Of a stretch of DNA of 64,000 nucleotides, positions 9,211 to 16,846 are shown piece by piece. The position numbers and the translations under genes are program-made. The notes under the pieces were generated by a model that did no database searches, had not been told where the DNA came from, and saw only the letters and a program-made list of their open reading frames with translations. The DNA is from Paraburkholderia caffeinitolerans (GTDB lineage: Bacteria; Pseudomonadota; Gammaproteobacteria; Burkholderiales; Burkholderiaceae): positions 209,163 through 273,162 of the forward strand of contig NZ_CADIKL010000006.1 in assembly GCF_902859945.1 (NCBI RefSeq), in the 5' to 3' direction. Each line of letters opens with the position of its first letter. Position 1 is the first letter of the stretch.

Positions 9211-10164
9211 ATGGATACGCTCAACTGCATGCGGATCTTCGTCCGCGTGGCCGAAGAAGGCGGCTTTACGGCCGCCGCACACCGCCTCGACATCACGACC
9301 GCATTTGCGTCGCGCGCGGTGGCGAGCCTGGAAACGCATCTGCAAGCGCGCCTGCTCAATCGCAGTACGCGCCGCGTCGCGCTTACCGAGGCCGGCGAGC
9401 GCTATTTGCGGCGCTGCGAACAGATTCTCGCGTACATCGATCAGGCGGAAGCCGAGGCGGGCGACGCGCAAGCGCTGCCGTCCGGCAGGCTGCGGGTTCA
9501 TGCCACCACGAGTTTCGGGCAGGCCTATGTGGTGCCCGCCGTCATGCAGTACCAGAAGCGTTACCCCTCGGTGGCGGTGGAGCTCACACTTTCGCAGCAC
9601 GTTCCCGATTTGCTTGACGAAGGGTATGACGTGACGCTTCAACTGAGTTCGGCGGAGTTGCCCGACTCGGCGCTCGTTTCGCAGACGCTGGGTTGGGTGC
9701 ATAGCGTGCTGTGCGCTTCGCCCGACTATCTGAACGAGCGCGGCACGCCGCACAGTGTCGCCGAGTTGGTGGACCATGAGTGTCTTCAGTTGATCACGCC
9801 GGTTTTTCCGCGCGACCGCTGGCATCTCGAAGGGCCGGACGGCGCGGAAACATTTGAATTGTCGCCGTCGACGTTTCAGGTGAACGTCGCAGACGCACTC
9901 GCCGGCGCGTTGCGCGAGGGCGCGGGTATCGGCTCGCTGCCGATGTCGAGCGCTGTGCCTGCGCTGCGCAGCGGGTCTCTGCTGCGGGTATTGCCAGATT
10001 ATCTGCTGCAGAAGCTCACGGTGTACGCGATGTATGCGTCGCGGCAGTATCTCGATGCGAAGATCAGAACCTTCGTCGACTTTCTTAAAGAGTCTATTCC
10101 GCAGGCGCTCATGGCCGACGAGGCGGCGCTGCGGATGCCGGATCATTGCTCACGGGCGGCGTAG
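9211..10164 (+). CDS. LysR-type transcriptional regulator (divergent to sotB)
   Basis: Encodes 317 aa. The N-terminal winged HTH (MDTLNCMRIFVRVAEEGGFT, then AFASRAVASLETHLQARLLNRSTR) is followed by a periplasmic-binding-protein-like effector domain from about residue 90. The ATG at 9211 is chosen because LysR proteins begin at this point; the frame is open 126 bp further upstream, but those residues are not LysR-like. No strong Shine-Dalgarno is visible. The divergent layout makes the SotB-like exporter the likely target, with the operator somewhere in 9022-9210. The effector is unknown. Confidence 0.88.
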   Translation: MDTLNCMRIFVRVAEEGGFTAAAHRLDITTAFASRAVASLETHLQARLLNRSTRRVALTEAGERYLRRCEQILAYIDQAEAEAGDAQALPSGRLRVHATTSFGQAYVVPAVMQYQKRYPSVAVELTLSQHVPDLLDEGYDVTLQLSSAELPDSALVSQTLGWVHSVLCASPDYLNERGTPHSVAELVDHECLQLITPVFPRDRWHLEGPDGAETFELSPSTFQVNVADALAGALREGAGIGSLPMSSAVPALRSGSLLRVLPDYLLQKLTVYAMYASRQYLDAKIRTFVDFLKESIPQALMADEAALRMPDHCSRAA

Positions 10165-10213
10165 GGTAAGCGCGGTGGCCGCTATTCACGCGGCCACCTG
10201 ATCACCTGATCGC

Positions 10214-11872
10214 TCAGTGCATCAACGTCATCTGCACAACCTTCACAATCACAAGAATCACAGCGATAAGCAGATACCCACGCAGCACGCTCATCCAAAC
10301 ACGCTTGGCGAGCGTGAGGTTAGGCGGCGGCAATTCGGCGAGCGGCGGCATGCGCCACATATCGCGCGCGCCCTCGGGCCAGCTCTGGACCGCGGGTGCG
10401 CTTTCACCGCGCAGCCAGCGCCACGCAAGCACGGCGGCATGACCGGCCACGGCCAGCAGCGTGCCGGCAGCAAGGATGTCGATGATGGTTTCGCCGCTCA
10501 TGTCGGGATACATGACCGAAGCGGTGAGGACGATCGACAGCATCACCAGCACCCAGACCACCGCGCCCGTGAACAGATTGAGCGCCTTCGAATTGACCCA
10601 TGGGCCGAGCACAGCACGGTCGTTGCACAACAGCAGCAGAAACACGGTCGCGCTCGGCAGCAGCACGCCCGCGAGGGTCTGCACCGCTTCGGTCAAGAGG
10701 CCTAGCGGGCTGCCCGGAATCAGCACGATGGCGGCCGCGGCAGCCACGATGCCGAAATAGACGAGGTAAAAACCCTTCGCGTCGGACACGCCGCGATGCA
10801 GCGAATGGCGGATCTTGAACACGTCGCCGATCGCGTAGGCCGTAGAAAGCGACACCGCCGCTGCGCCGATAATGGCCGCATCGAACAGCGCGAGTGCGAA
10901 CAGCACGGCCGAGGTGTGTCCCGCATACTTTTCCAGGCCGGCGATCACGCCGCCCGCGTCGGTGAAGTTGCCGAACTCGGGCTTGCCCGCAAAGAGCTGC
11001 GAGCAGAATGCGATCATGGCCACGCCGCCAATCAGCACGAAGAAGATGCCGATCCACAAATCGGCTTTCTCGTACTTCATGAAGCGCGGCGTGATGCGCT
11101 TGTCGATCACATAGCTTTGCTGAAAGAACAACTGCCACGGCGCAACGGTGGTGCCGACGATGCCGATCACGAGCAGCATCACATCGGAGAGCTTCGAGTG
11201 GGCGGGCCAGCCGGGGATGAAGAAGTCGCGCGTCATCTGGCCAACCGGCGGATGAATCGTCACGAGCACCGGCACAAGCAGCAAGCTAAGCAGACACAGC
11301 ACGATGGCGAAGCGCTCGAAGCGTTTGAAGTCCCCCGTGCTCACTGCCGCCATGGTCAGCGTAGCGGCAATGCACACGCCCATCACCTTCGGAATACCGA
11401 AGAAGTCGAGCACAAAGGTAATGCCGATGAACTCGGTCACGATCGTGAGCGCATTCAGGATGAACAAGTCGATCACGCTAAAGGCGCCCCAGAACTTGCC
11501 GAAGCGCTCGAAGATCAGGCGTGCATGGCCGACGCCCGTGACCGCGCCAAGGCGCAGCACCATTTCCTGGTTCACGTAGAGCACGGGAACGAGCAACAGC
11601 AGCGTCCAGAGCAAGGTGGTGCCGTAGTTCTGGCCGGCTTGCGTATAGGTGCCGAAGGCGCCGGCATCGTTGTCGCCCACCATCACGATGAGGCCGGGTC
11701 CGAGAATGGCGAGCAGCGTGCGCAGGCGCGCCCACCACCCCGAGCGCGGGGCGAGGTCGTAGTGAGAGATGGTGCCGAGCGCCCCTTTGATGTCGCCGAG
11801 GCGGGCTTCATCAAGCACGGCGCTGCGTGGCGGCGATACGTTCGCCTGCGTGAAGTTGGTTGGAGTGGACAT
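10214..11872 (-). CDS. Nramp-related divalent metal transporter with non-canonical metal site
   Basis: Encodes a 552-aa inner-membrane protein with about 11-12 transmembrane segments of the LeuT-like Nramp fold. TM1 reads GPGLIVMVGDNDAGAFGTYT: the canonical DPGN motif is replaced by DNDAG (residues 67-71). TM6 reads GTTVAPWQLFFQQS: the usual MPHN is APWQ (244-247), so the metal-binding methionine is absent. These changes resemble Nramp-related proteins proposed to carry metals other than Mn/Fe, such as Mg or Al; which ion applies here is open. The ATG at 11872 with GACGAGAACG upstream is preferred over an upstream in-frame start at 11953. A Gly/Ser/Thr-rich tail and a 46-aa ORF upstream complete the locus. 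Confidence 0.8.
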   Translation of the reverse strand: MSTPTNFTQANVSPPRSAVLDEARLGDIKGALGTISHYDLAPRSGWWARLRTLLAILGPGLIVMVGDNDAGAFGTYTQAGQNYGTTLLWTLLLLVPVLYVNQEMVLRLGAVTGVGHARLIFERFGKFWGAFSVIDLFILNALTIVTEFIGITFVLDFFGIPKVMGVCIAATLTMAAVSTGDFKRFERFAIVLCLLSLLLVPVLVTIHPPVGQMTRDFFIPGWPAHSKLSDVMLLVIGIVGTTVAPWQLFFQQSYVIDKRITPRFMKYEKADLWIGIFFVLIGGVAMIAFCSQLFAGKPEFGNFTDAGGVIAGLEKYAGHTSAVLFALALFDAAIIGAAAVSLSTAYAIGDVFKIRHSLHRGVSDAKGFYLVYFGIVAAAAAIVLIPGSPLGLLTEAVQTLAGVLLPSATVFLLLLCNDRAVLGPWVNSKALNLFTGAVVWVLVMLSIVLTASVMYPDMSGETIIDILAAGTLLAVAGHAAVLAWRWLRGESAPAVQSWPEGARDMWRMPPLAELPPPNLTLAKRVWMSVLRGYLLIAVILVIVKVVQMTLMH

Positions 11873-11997
11873 GGCGTTCTCGTCTTTTGAGTTGTCTGGG
11901 TGAATGGCGAGGGCGTGCCTGTGCGCCGGCGCAACGGCGCATCGCGTGGGCAATTCAGAGCGATGTGCCGTTGCGTCGTGCGCGCGAGACGTGCCGT

Positions 11998-12138
11998 TTA
12001 TGAGCAGAGACGCTTGAGGCGTTTCCAGAGACGCGAGGTCAGGCTCGGCGCGGGCTCGTGCAGCGCGAGCATGCTGGTGTAATGGCTGCGCGCCAGTTCG
12101 ACTTGAGGCAGCTTGGAAAGCAGGAGTGCGAATGACAT
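11998..12138 (-). CDS. Small 46-aa protein upstream of the Nramp-related gene
   Basis: Begins MSFALLLSKLPQVELARSHY and ends in a basic SRLWKRLKRLCS tail. An ATG at 12138 is preceded by GGAG eight bases upstream, a good ribosome-binding site, which supports real translation. It has a hydrophobic start but is not a convincing transmembrane segment. It lies 125 bp upstream of the Nramp-related gene on the same strand, so it may be its leader or a co-regulated small protein. I recognise no family. Start and stop fit well, but composition alone cannot prove coding. Confidence 0.5.
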   Translation of the reverse strand: MSFALLLSKLPQVELARSHYTSMLALHEPAPSLTSRLWKRLKRLCS

Positions 12139-12419
12139 GATGTTGCTCCGGGCGTCTGGCTCGACGCGTTCAGCGAAAAGCCAGCAGGCCCGGTTGGCCA
12201 TGCGCGGAGCGTATGGCGGCGGACGTCTACTCGCTTTCCGTGTTCAAAAATGAAAAATTCAAATTGATCGGACGTAAGGGATAACTGTCACTATCGGGCA
12301 CGTTGGCTCCTTCATGCGTAAGGCGCGTATATGGGGTACGCACGCGTTGATCCACGCGTTCGTGCATGGCCCTTTCGCGAAACAGGCAGACTGCTGGCGA
12401 AATGGCGCGTACGAACGCA

Positions 12420-12441
12420 GTTGCGAGCGCAGGCTCGCAAC
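12420..12441. repeat. Perfect 9-bp inverted repeat
   Basis: GTTGCGAGC (12420-12428) and GCTCGCAAC (12433-12441) around a GCAG loop. No U-tract follows on either strand, so it is not a simple terminator. Confidence 0.6.
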
Positions 12442-12522
12442 GCCTGCCGTGCGGACGCGCGAAAGCGCTGCCCATACGGCGCTAAATTGTGGGGTGCACG
12501 GGGAGTGTTGCTACGGCGCGCA

Positions 12523-12545
12523 CCGTCTGCCTGCTGGCAGGACGG
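12523..12545. repeat. Inverted repeat with one bulge
   Basis: CCGTC-TGCC (12523-12531) pairs with GGCA-g-GACGG (12536-12545), nine base pairs with a single bulged G and a TGCT loop. No U-tract follows. Confidence 0.5.
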
Positions 12546-12864
12546 CGGCTATGAAAAGGGGGCGCGGACGTCCTGCCGGTCAGGCAGCGAAACAGTTCGA
12601 AGATCGACTACTGCAGGTGTCCAAGGCGTTAGCCCCTTTTGTGAAGATTTTTAAATTCTAGGTAGCAGACCTGAGGCGCGTCAACACGTTTTTCGAGGCA
12701 GAACAAAAAAGCATCACGCTGTACAGGAAATTGAAAGAAATGGGAAAGGCAGGGGGGGAAGCATGGAATGCACAGGATACCTGTATATTTGCCATCCGGT
12801 CAGGCATTCGGCGAATGCGCCTTGTTGCAGAAAACCCCATCGAAATTTTTACGCGAATTTTTAC

Positions 12865-12894
12865 TTGCGGTTTTTCGCAAGGGCCGAATACAAT
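12865..12894 (+). promoter_or_regulatory. Sigma-70 promoter driving the leader ORF
   Basis: TTGCGG (12865-12870), an 18-bp spacer and TACAAT (12889-12894) are near consensus. The A/T-rich sequence upstream (12840-12864, with ATTTTTAC twice) may act as an UP element. Transcription would start near 12901, leaving a very short 5' leader before the GTG at 12924. Confidence 0.6.
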
Positions 12895-12923
12895 CCGCCC
12901 CGTCTCACCAAAAGGAGTCCCTC

Positions 12924-12989
12924 GTGGACACATGCTCTAGCAGTGGAAGTTCGACGCCGGCCCGCGCCGGCGTCACAACCGCGAGTTAG
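12924..12989 (+). CDS. 21-aa putative leader peptide
   Basis: A GTG-initiated ORF, MDTCSSSGSSTPARAGVTTAS, with an excellent AAAGGAG (12911-12917) six bases upstream and a good promoter. It is rich in Ser, Thr, Ala and Gly and has one cysteine. It contains a perfect 9-bp hairpin (GACGCCGGC 12953-12961 with GCCGGCGTC 12966-12974). Its TAG stop is the end of GCGAGTTAG, the left arm of the next hairpin. This is the geometry of leader-peptide attenuation, where ribosome position decides which RNA hairpin forms. Function is inferred from layout only. Confidence 0.5.
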   Translation: MDTCSSSGSSTPARAGVTTAS

Positions 12990-13040
12990 TCGCCGCAGGA
13001 TCCTTGTCCTTCGCCGCTAACTCGCCTGGTCGGGTTAGCG
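12981..13040 (+). promoter_or_regulatory. Mutually exclusive hairpins (attenuator-like element)
   Basis: Segment 1, GCGAGTTAG (12981-12989), pairs perfectly with segment 2, CTAACTCGC (13017-13025). Segment 2, read as CGCTAACTCG (13015-13024), can instead pair with segment 3, CGGGTTAGCG (13031-13040), over ten pairs with one G-U across a 6-nt loop. The two structures cannot coexist. A ribosome at the leader stop codon covers segment 1 and would favour 2:3. Further hairpins follow at 13080-13095 and 13128-13144, the last just before the ribosome-binding site of the next gene. Confidence 0.5.
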
Positions 13041-13161
13041 CGCTTCGTTGTAGCACGCTCCCTCTGTTGAATCGTCCGTCGCAAGCTTGCTTGCGAGGCG
13101 TTCTCACGTCGTCGTTCGTCGCCCGTCGCCCGTTTCGCGCGGGCTGGACGGAGGTGGGCTC

Positions 13162-13338
13162 ATGTTCGTCAAAACGTTCGTTACGTTCTTTCTCGGTATT
13201 GCGCCGCTTCCCGCCCGTGCGGGCGGCGTCGTGCTGGCTCTCGTCGTCGCGGCCATCGTTCTGGCCGCGGCGCTATGTGCGTCGTCCGCCGCCGGTGAGA
13301 TCGATCGCGCTATTCGCCTGAGTTGGTGGTTTTCGTAA
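13162..13338 (+). CDS. 58-aa single-span membrane protein
   Basis: Begins MFVKTFVTFFLGIAPLPARA, followed by a strongly hydrophobic Ala/Val/Leu helix (GGVVLALVVAAIVLAAALCA, residues 21-40) and a short polar tail. An ATG at 13162 with GGAGGT just upstream makes translation likely. The ribosome-binding site follows a GC hairpin (13128-13144), so it may be occluded by structure. It is downstream of the leader peptide and alternative hairpins and 124 bp upstream of an OprB porin gene. I recognise no family. It could be the gene controlled by the leader, or part of a longer leader for the porin. Confidence 0.55.
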   Translation: MFVKTFVTFFLGIAPLPARAGGVVLALVVAAIVLAAALCASSAAGEIDRAIRLSWWFS

Positions 13339-13462
13339 CCATCTTGTCGGGACATTGTCGCTGCGTTGTCGTTTTATGCAGCCAGCCTGTATTGCAACTC
13401 GCTTCTAGCGATTTAAAGTCATCGCCCCGGCCATCGCGCCGGGAAAACCTGCTTCGACCATT

Positions 13463-14920
13463 ATGAAAAAGACCCTGAAAGGCACGCTGTCGTCCTCCGC
13501 TTTGTGTGTTCTGCTCGCGCCCGCCTTCACGCCGGCCGCTTTTGCGCAGACGAGCACGCAGGCCCAACCTGCCACGCCCGATGCGGCGCAGACGGAACCC
13601 GCCGCGACACCTGCGTCCGCACCCACAGGCTTGTGGGACCGTGCGACGCTGTTCGGCGACATGGGCGGCCTGCGCCCCTGGCTCGGCGAGCGCGGCATTA
13701 CATTCGGCCTGCAGGAAACGAGTGAATATCTGAACAATCTCTCGGGCGGCACGCATCGTGGTGGCGCTTATGACGGGCTCACCGAAATGAGCGTTGGCGT
13801 GGATACGCAAAAGGCGTTCGGTCTGCCGGGTGGCATTTTCAATGTGTCCGCATTGCAGATTCACGGCACGAATCTCACGCAGCGCAATTTGCAGACACTG
13901 CAATCCGCAAGCGGAATCGAAGCCGACGCCACGACGCGCCTCTGGGAACTCTGGTATCAGCAAAGCTTCGCGGGCGGCAAGGCCGATGTGAAGATCGGCC
14001 AGCAAAGCGTCGATCAGGAATTCATGGGGAGTCAGTACGCAGGCGCGTTCATGAACGCGACGTTCGGCTGGCCCGTGCTGCCTTCTGCCGACATGCCGGC
14101 GGGCGGCCCCGCCTATCCGCTTTCGTCGCTGGGTGTGCGCCTGCGCGCGACGCCGTCCGATACGTGGACCGTGCTGGCGGGCGTTTTCGATGGCAGTCCG
14201 GCAGGCAGCGGCATGGGCGACCCGCAGCAACTGAACGCACATGACACGAACTTCAACCTGCACGACGGCGCGCTCTTCATCGGCGAAGTGCAGTACGCGC
14301 TCAACCCCGCGCCGGCCAACCCGGCAGATGCAAAAAATGCAGGATTGCCAGGCACTTACAAGCTGGGCCTCTGGTACCACACGCAGCAATTCGCCGACCA
14401 GCGCTACGACAACACGGGCTTGTCGCTCGCGAACCCGGCGAGCACGGGCATCCCGCAATCGCACCACGGCGACTATAGCTTCTATGCGGTCGCGGACCAG
14501 ATGGTGTGGCGGCCCAGCGCGGACAGCCCGCAATCACTGGGCGTGTTCGCGCGCGTGATGGCCGCGCCCGGCGACCGCAATCTCGTGGATCTCGCGGTGA
14601 ACGCCGGTGTGGTTTTGAAGGCGCCGTTCAAGGGACGCGACAACGACTCGGTAGGGCTCGCGGTGGGCTACGCAAAAATCGGCTCGCATGCGCAGGGTCT
14701 CGCGAGCGACATGGCGACATACACACCGGGCTATCCGTCGCGCAGCGCGGAGACCGTGCTGGAGGCGACTTATCAGTATCAGGTGGCGCCGTGGTGGCAG
14801 TTGCAGGCCGATTTCCAGTACTTCTTCAGGCCGGCGGGCGGCATCCCCGATCCGCAGGATCTCACGCGGCGCGTGGGAGACGAAGCGGTCGTGGGCGTGA
14901 GGACCGTGATCGTGTTCTGA
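13463..14920 (+). CDS. oprB: OprB family carbohydrate-selective porin
   Basis: Encodes 485 aa with a cleavable signal peptide (MKKTLKGTLSSSALCVLLAP, cleavage near AFAQ). OprB-family motifs include the N-terminal LFGDMGGLRPWLGERGI segment, then GGIFNVSALQIHG, LWELWYQQSF and a C-terminal domain ending RVGDEAVVGVRTVIVF. The terminal aromatic residue is typical of outer-membrane beta-barrels. These proteins form 16-stranded barrels for glucose and related sugars. A Gln/Pro/Ala-rich segment follows the signal peptide. The ATG lacks an obvious Shine-Dalgarno. It may share a transcript with the small membrane protein upstream. Confidence 0.9.
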   Translation: MKKTLKGTLSSSALCVLLAPAFTPAAFAQTSTQAQPATPDAAQTEPAATPASAPTGLWDRATLFGDMGGLRPWLGERGITFGLQETSEYLNNLSGGTHRGGAYDGLTEMSVGVDTQKAFGLPGGIFNVSALQIHGTNLTQRNLQTLQSASGIEADATTRLWELWYQQSFAGGKADVKIGQQSVDQEFMGSQYAGAFMNATFGWPVLPSADMPAGGPAYPLSSLGVRLRATPSDTWTVLAGVFDGSPAGSGMGDPQQLNAHDTNFNLHDGALFIGEVQYALNPAPANPADAKNAGLPGTYKLGLWYHTQQFADQRYDNTGLSLANPASTGIPQSHHGDYSFYAVADQMVWRPSADSPQSLGVFARVMAAPGDRNLVDLAVNAGVVLKAPFKGRDNDSVGLAVGYAKIGSHAQGLASDMATYTPGYPSRSAETVLEATYQYQVAPWWQLQADFQYFFRPAGGIPDPQDLTRRVGDEAVVGVRTVIVF

Positions 14921-15237
14921 TGAGGTTCGCGTGTGGCAGGCGCGGTGGCGCAATTGAATCGAATTTCACAATAATCTAATTCACCGATTCGAGCGTAACG
15001 TCGCGCGATTGCCACACGTCCATGACATTTCCATGACGGCGCGAGTTTAGAAATTTCCTTTTCGCACAAAGTTTTAAGCGGGGAAATTCCGATATTTCCA
15101 TATTCCGCAATTGACTGTTCCAGCGTGAGCGCACGCCCTTGCTCAAGCATCGACACTTAAACTTCGCTCCGGGATTGACGGGGTGGCTCCAATACCCGGG
15201 CCACTTCAGCGCGGTCTGAATGTCAGAAAGGAAAGTC
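14921..15237. other. Porin upstream region
   Basis: A 317-bp gap with A/T-rich blocks at 14950-14985 and 15045-15115 that are likely promoter sequence for the porin. GGAAAT (15082-15087) and ATTTCC (15094-15099) form an inverted repeat, a possible regulator site. No gene seen. Confidence 0.4.
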
Positions 15238-16398
15238 ATGAAGCACACTTTGATTGTTGCGGGCGTACTGAGCGCATTCGCAGTTTCGGCTCACGCGCAA
15301 AGCAGCGTCACGCTGTACGGCGCACTGGACGCGGGTATCGTCTATGCAAACAACGCTGGTGGCCACGCCGCATGGAATCAGGGCAGCGGCGCATTGTCCG
15401 ATACGTACTTCGGCCTGAAGGGCAGTGAGGACCTGGGCGGTGGCGTGCATGCCATCTTCAGATTGGAGAACGGCTTCAATTTGAATAGCGGTAGCAACAC
15501 GGAAGCTGGAACGATGTTCAACCGCCAGGCATACGTCGGTCTGCAAAGCGACCAGTACGGTGCGCTGACGCTGGGCCGCCAGTACGATTCGATGGTCGAT
15601 TATCTGTCGCCGCTTTCGGAGGCCGGCTCGGGCTATGGCAACAACATGGCGGCTCACCCGTTCGACAACGACAACCTCGATCACTCGTTCTCGATCAAGA
15701 ACTCGGTCAAGTACTCGAGCGCCAACTATGCAGGCTTCAAGTTCGGCGGCCTGTACGGCTTCAGCAACGACGCGGGCCAGTTCGCGAACAACCGCGCATG
15801 GAGCCTTGGTGCATCGTACGGCAACGGCCCGCTGAACTTCGCGGCGGCTTACCTGCAGATGAACAACTCGCGCACGACCAGCAATGCGAATGGCGCGAAC
15901 TCGGCAGGCAGCGGCAATAACTTCAATCTCGCGGCGGAAACGCAGCGCACCTTCGGTGCGGGCCTGAACTACACGTATGGCCCGGCAACGGTGGGCTTCG
16001 TGTGGACCCACACGCAATACCAGGGCCTGATGTCGGGCGGCCAGGGCGGTGGCACGAACATCGTCTTCACGCAGCCGAACACGGGCCTGCGCCTCGACAA
16101 CTTCGAGCTGAACGGCCGCTATGCGCTGACGCCGGCACTGAGCCTCGACGCGTCGTACACGTACACCGACGGCAAGCTCACCAGCAACGTTGGCTCGGCT
16201 GATCCGAAGTGGCACACGGTTTCGCTGCAGGCCGACTACTCGCTCTCGAAGCGCACCGACGTTTATGTCGAAGGCGTTTATCAGCACGCTTCGGGCCAGT
16301 TGAACGGTGTTTCGAACGTGGCCATGATCAACACGCTGTCGCCGTCGACCACGCCGAACCAGGTCGCCGCAACGGTGGGTCTGCGTCACCGCTTCTAA
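15238..16398 (+). CDS. OmpC-type trimeric general porin
   Basis: Encodes 386 aa. The signal peptide MKHTLIVAGVLSAFAVSAHA is followed by the Burkholderiales porin start QSSVTLYGALDAGIVYANN. Internal marks include YFGLKGSEDLGGG, NRQAYVGLQSDQYGALTLGRQYD (constriction-loop region) and the C-terminal VGLRHRF ending in Phe, the BAM recognition signal. It forms a 16-stranded barrel for small hydrophilic solutes. The ATG at 15238 with AGAAAGGAAAG upstream is preferred over an in-frame ATG at 15220. A strong hairpin terminator follows. Confidence 0.95.
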   Translation: MKHTLIVAGVLSAFAVSAHAQSSVTLYGALDAGIVYANNAGGHAAWNQGSGALSDTYFGLKGSEDLGGGVHAIFRLENGFNLNSGSNTEAGTMFNRQAYVGLQSDQYGALTLGRQYDSMVDYLSPLSEAGSGYGNNMAAHPFDNDNLDHSFSIKNSVKYSSANYAGFKFGGLYGFSNDAGQFANNRAWSLGASYGNGPLNFAAAYLQMNNSRTTSNANGANSAGSGNNFNLAAETQRTFGAGLNYTYGPATVGFVWTHTQYQGLMSGGQGGGTNIVFTQPNTGLRLDNFELNGRYALTPALSLDASYTYTDGKLTSNVGSADPKWHTVSLQADYSLSKRTDVYVEGVYQHASGQLNGVSNVAMINTLSPSTTPNQVAATVGLRHRF

Positions 16399-16433
16399 GC
16401 GAAGCTCGATCGTCCGATTATCCGGTCGGAATT

Positions 16434-16502
16434 CGGCCCGCTGTGCGAAATGCGCTCACGAGGTGCATTTCGCCAGCGGGCCGGTTGCTTTTCTCGTGCT
16501 GG
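16434..16502 (+). terminator. Long hairpin terminator after the porin
   Basis: CGGCCCGCTG (16434-16443) plus GCGAAATGC pair with GCATTTCGC plus CAGCGGGCCG (to 16493), a stem of about 19 pairs with one or two mismatches. TTGCTTTTC follows. Confidence 0.75.
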
Positions 16503-16512
16503 CTGCGCCGCT

Positions 16513-16797
16513 TCAATTCGGCGCGATGGCCGAAGGATGCTGGGCGAGCGGCGTTACCGCGATTTTCATGAACGGGAAGAGCGGCAGCGCGGCAAGCAGC
16601 GTATGCAGCTCGTCGTTCGACTCCACATCGAAAACGCTGTAGTTCGCATACTCGCCCGCGACGCGCCACAAGTGACGCCATTTGCCTTCGCGTTGCAGCT
16701 TCTGTGAGAACGCTTTTTCTTCTGCCTTCAATGCGTCGGCGTAAGCAGCGTCGGTGCCGTGCGGAATTTGCACCTGCATGTGTACGAGATAGAGCAC
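16513..16797 (-). CDS. Muconolactone isomerase family protein (CatC-like)
   Basis: Encodes 94 aa, matching the 92-96 aa of muconolactone delta-isomerase, a small ferredoxin-like-fold enzyme that converts muconolactone to beta-ketoadipate enol-lactone in the catechol branch. Marks include LKAEEKAFSQKLQREGKW, HLWRVAGEYANYSVFDVESN and LPLFPFMKIAVTPLAQHPS. The GTG at 16797 with GGAG eight bases upstream is preferred; a longer frame to 16818 is open. No catA or catB is nearby: it follows the AtoE-like transporter gene by 49 bp as the last gene of an acyl-CoA/cyclase operon. It may serve a different lactone. Confidence 0.85.
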   Translation of the reverse strand: MLYLVHMQVQIPHGTDAAYADALKAEEKAFSQKLQREGKWRHLWRVAGEYANYSVFDVESNDELHTLLAALPLFPFMKIAVTPLAQHPSAIAPN

Positions 16798-16846
16798 GTT
16801 CGATCTCCGGTTAATCATGAATGTGGGTTTTAATGCGTTCCCGGGA

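Larger units (their letters stand above)
12139..12864. other. Gene-free, hairpin-rich intergenic region
   Basis: No convincing gene in about 725 bp. Short open frames lack ribosome-binding sites and family resemblance. It holds two strong inverted repeats (12420-12441 and 12523-12545) and, from about 12640, A/T-rich sequence that probably belongs to the promoter region of the leader ORF at 12924. It could contain an untranslated RNA. Confidence 0.45.

Noticed and set aside
11873..11997. Manganese riboswitch (yybP-ykoY type) in front of the Nramp-related gene
   Set aside because: I could not see the conserved loop sequences of that riboswitch in this 125-nt leader.
13310..14533. 407-aa minus-strand frame opposite the OprB porin gene
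   Set aside because: Arg/His/Ala-rich shadow; the plus strand has a clear signal peptide and porin motifs.
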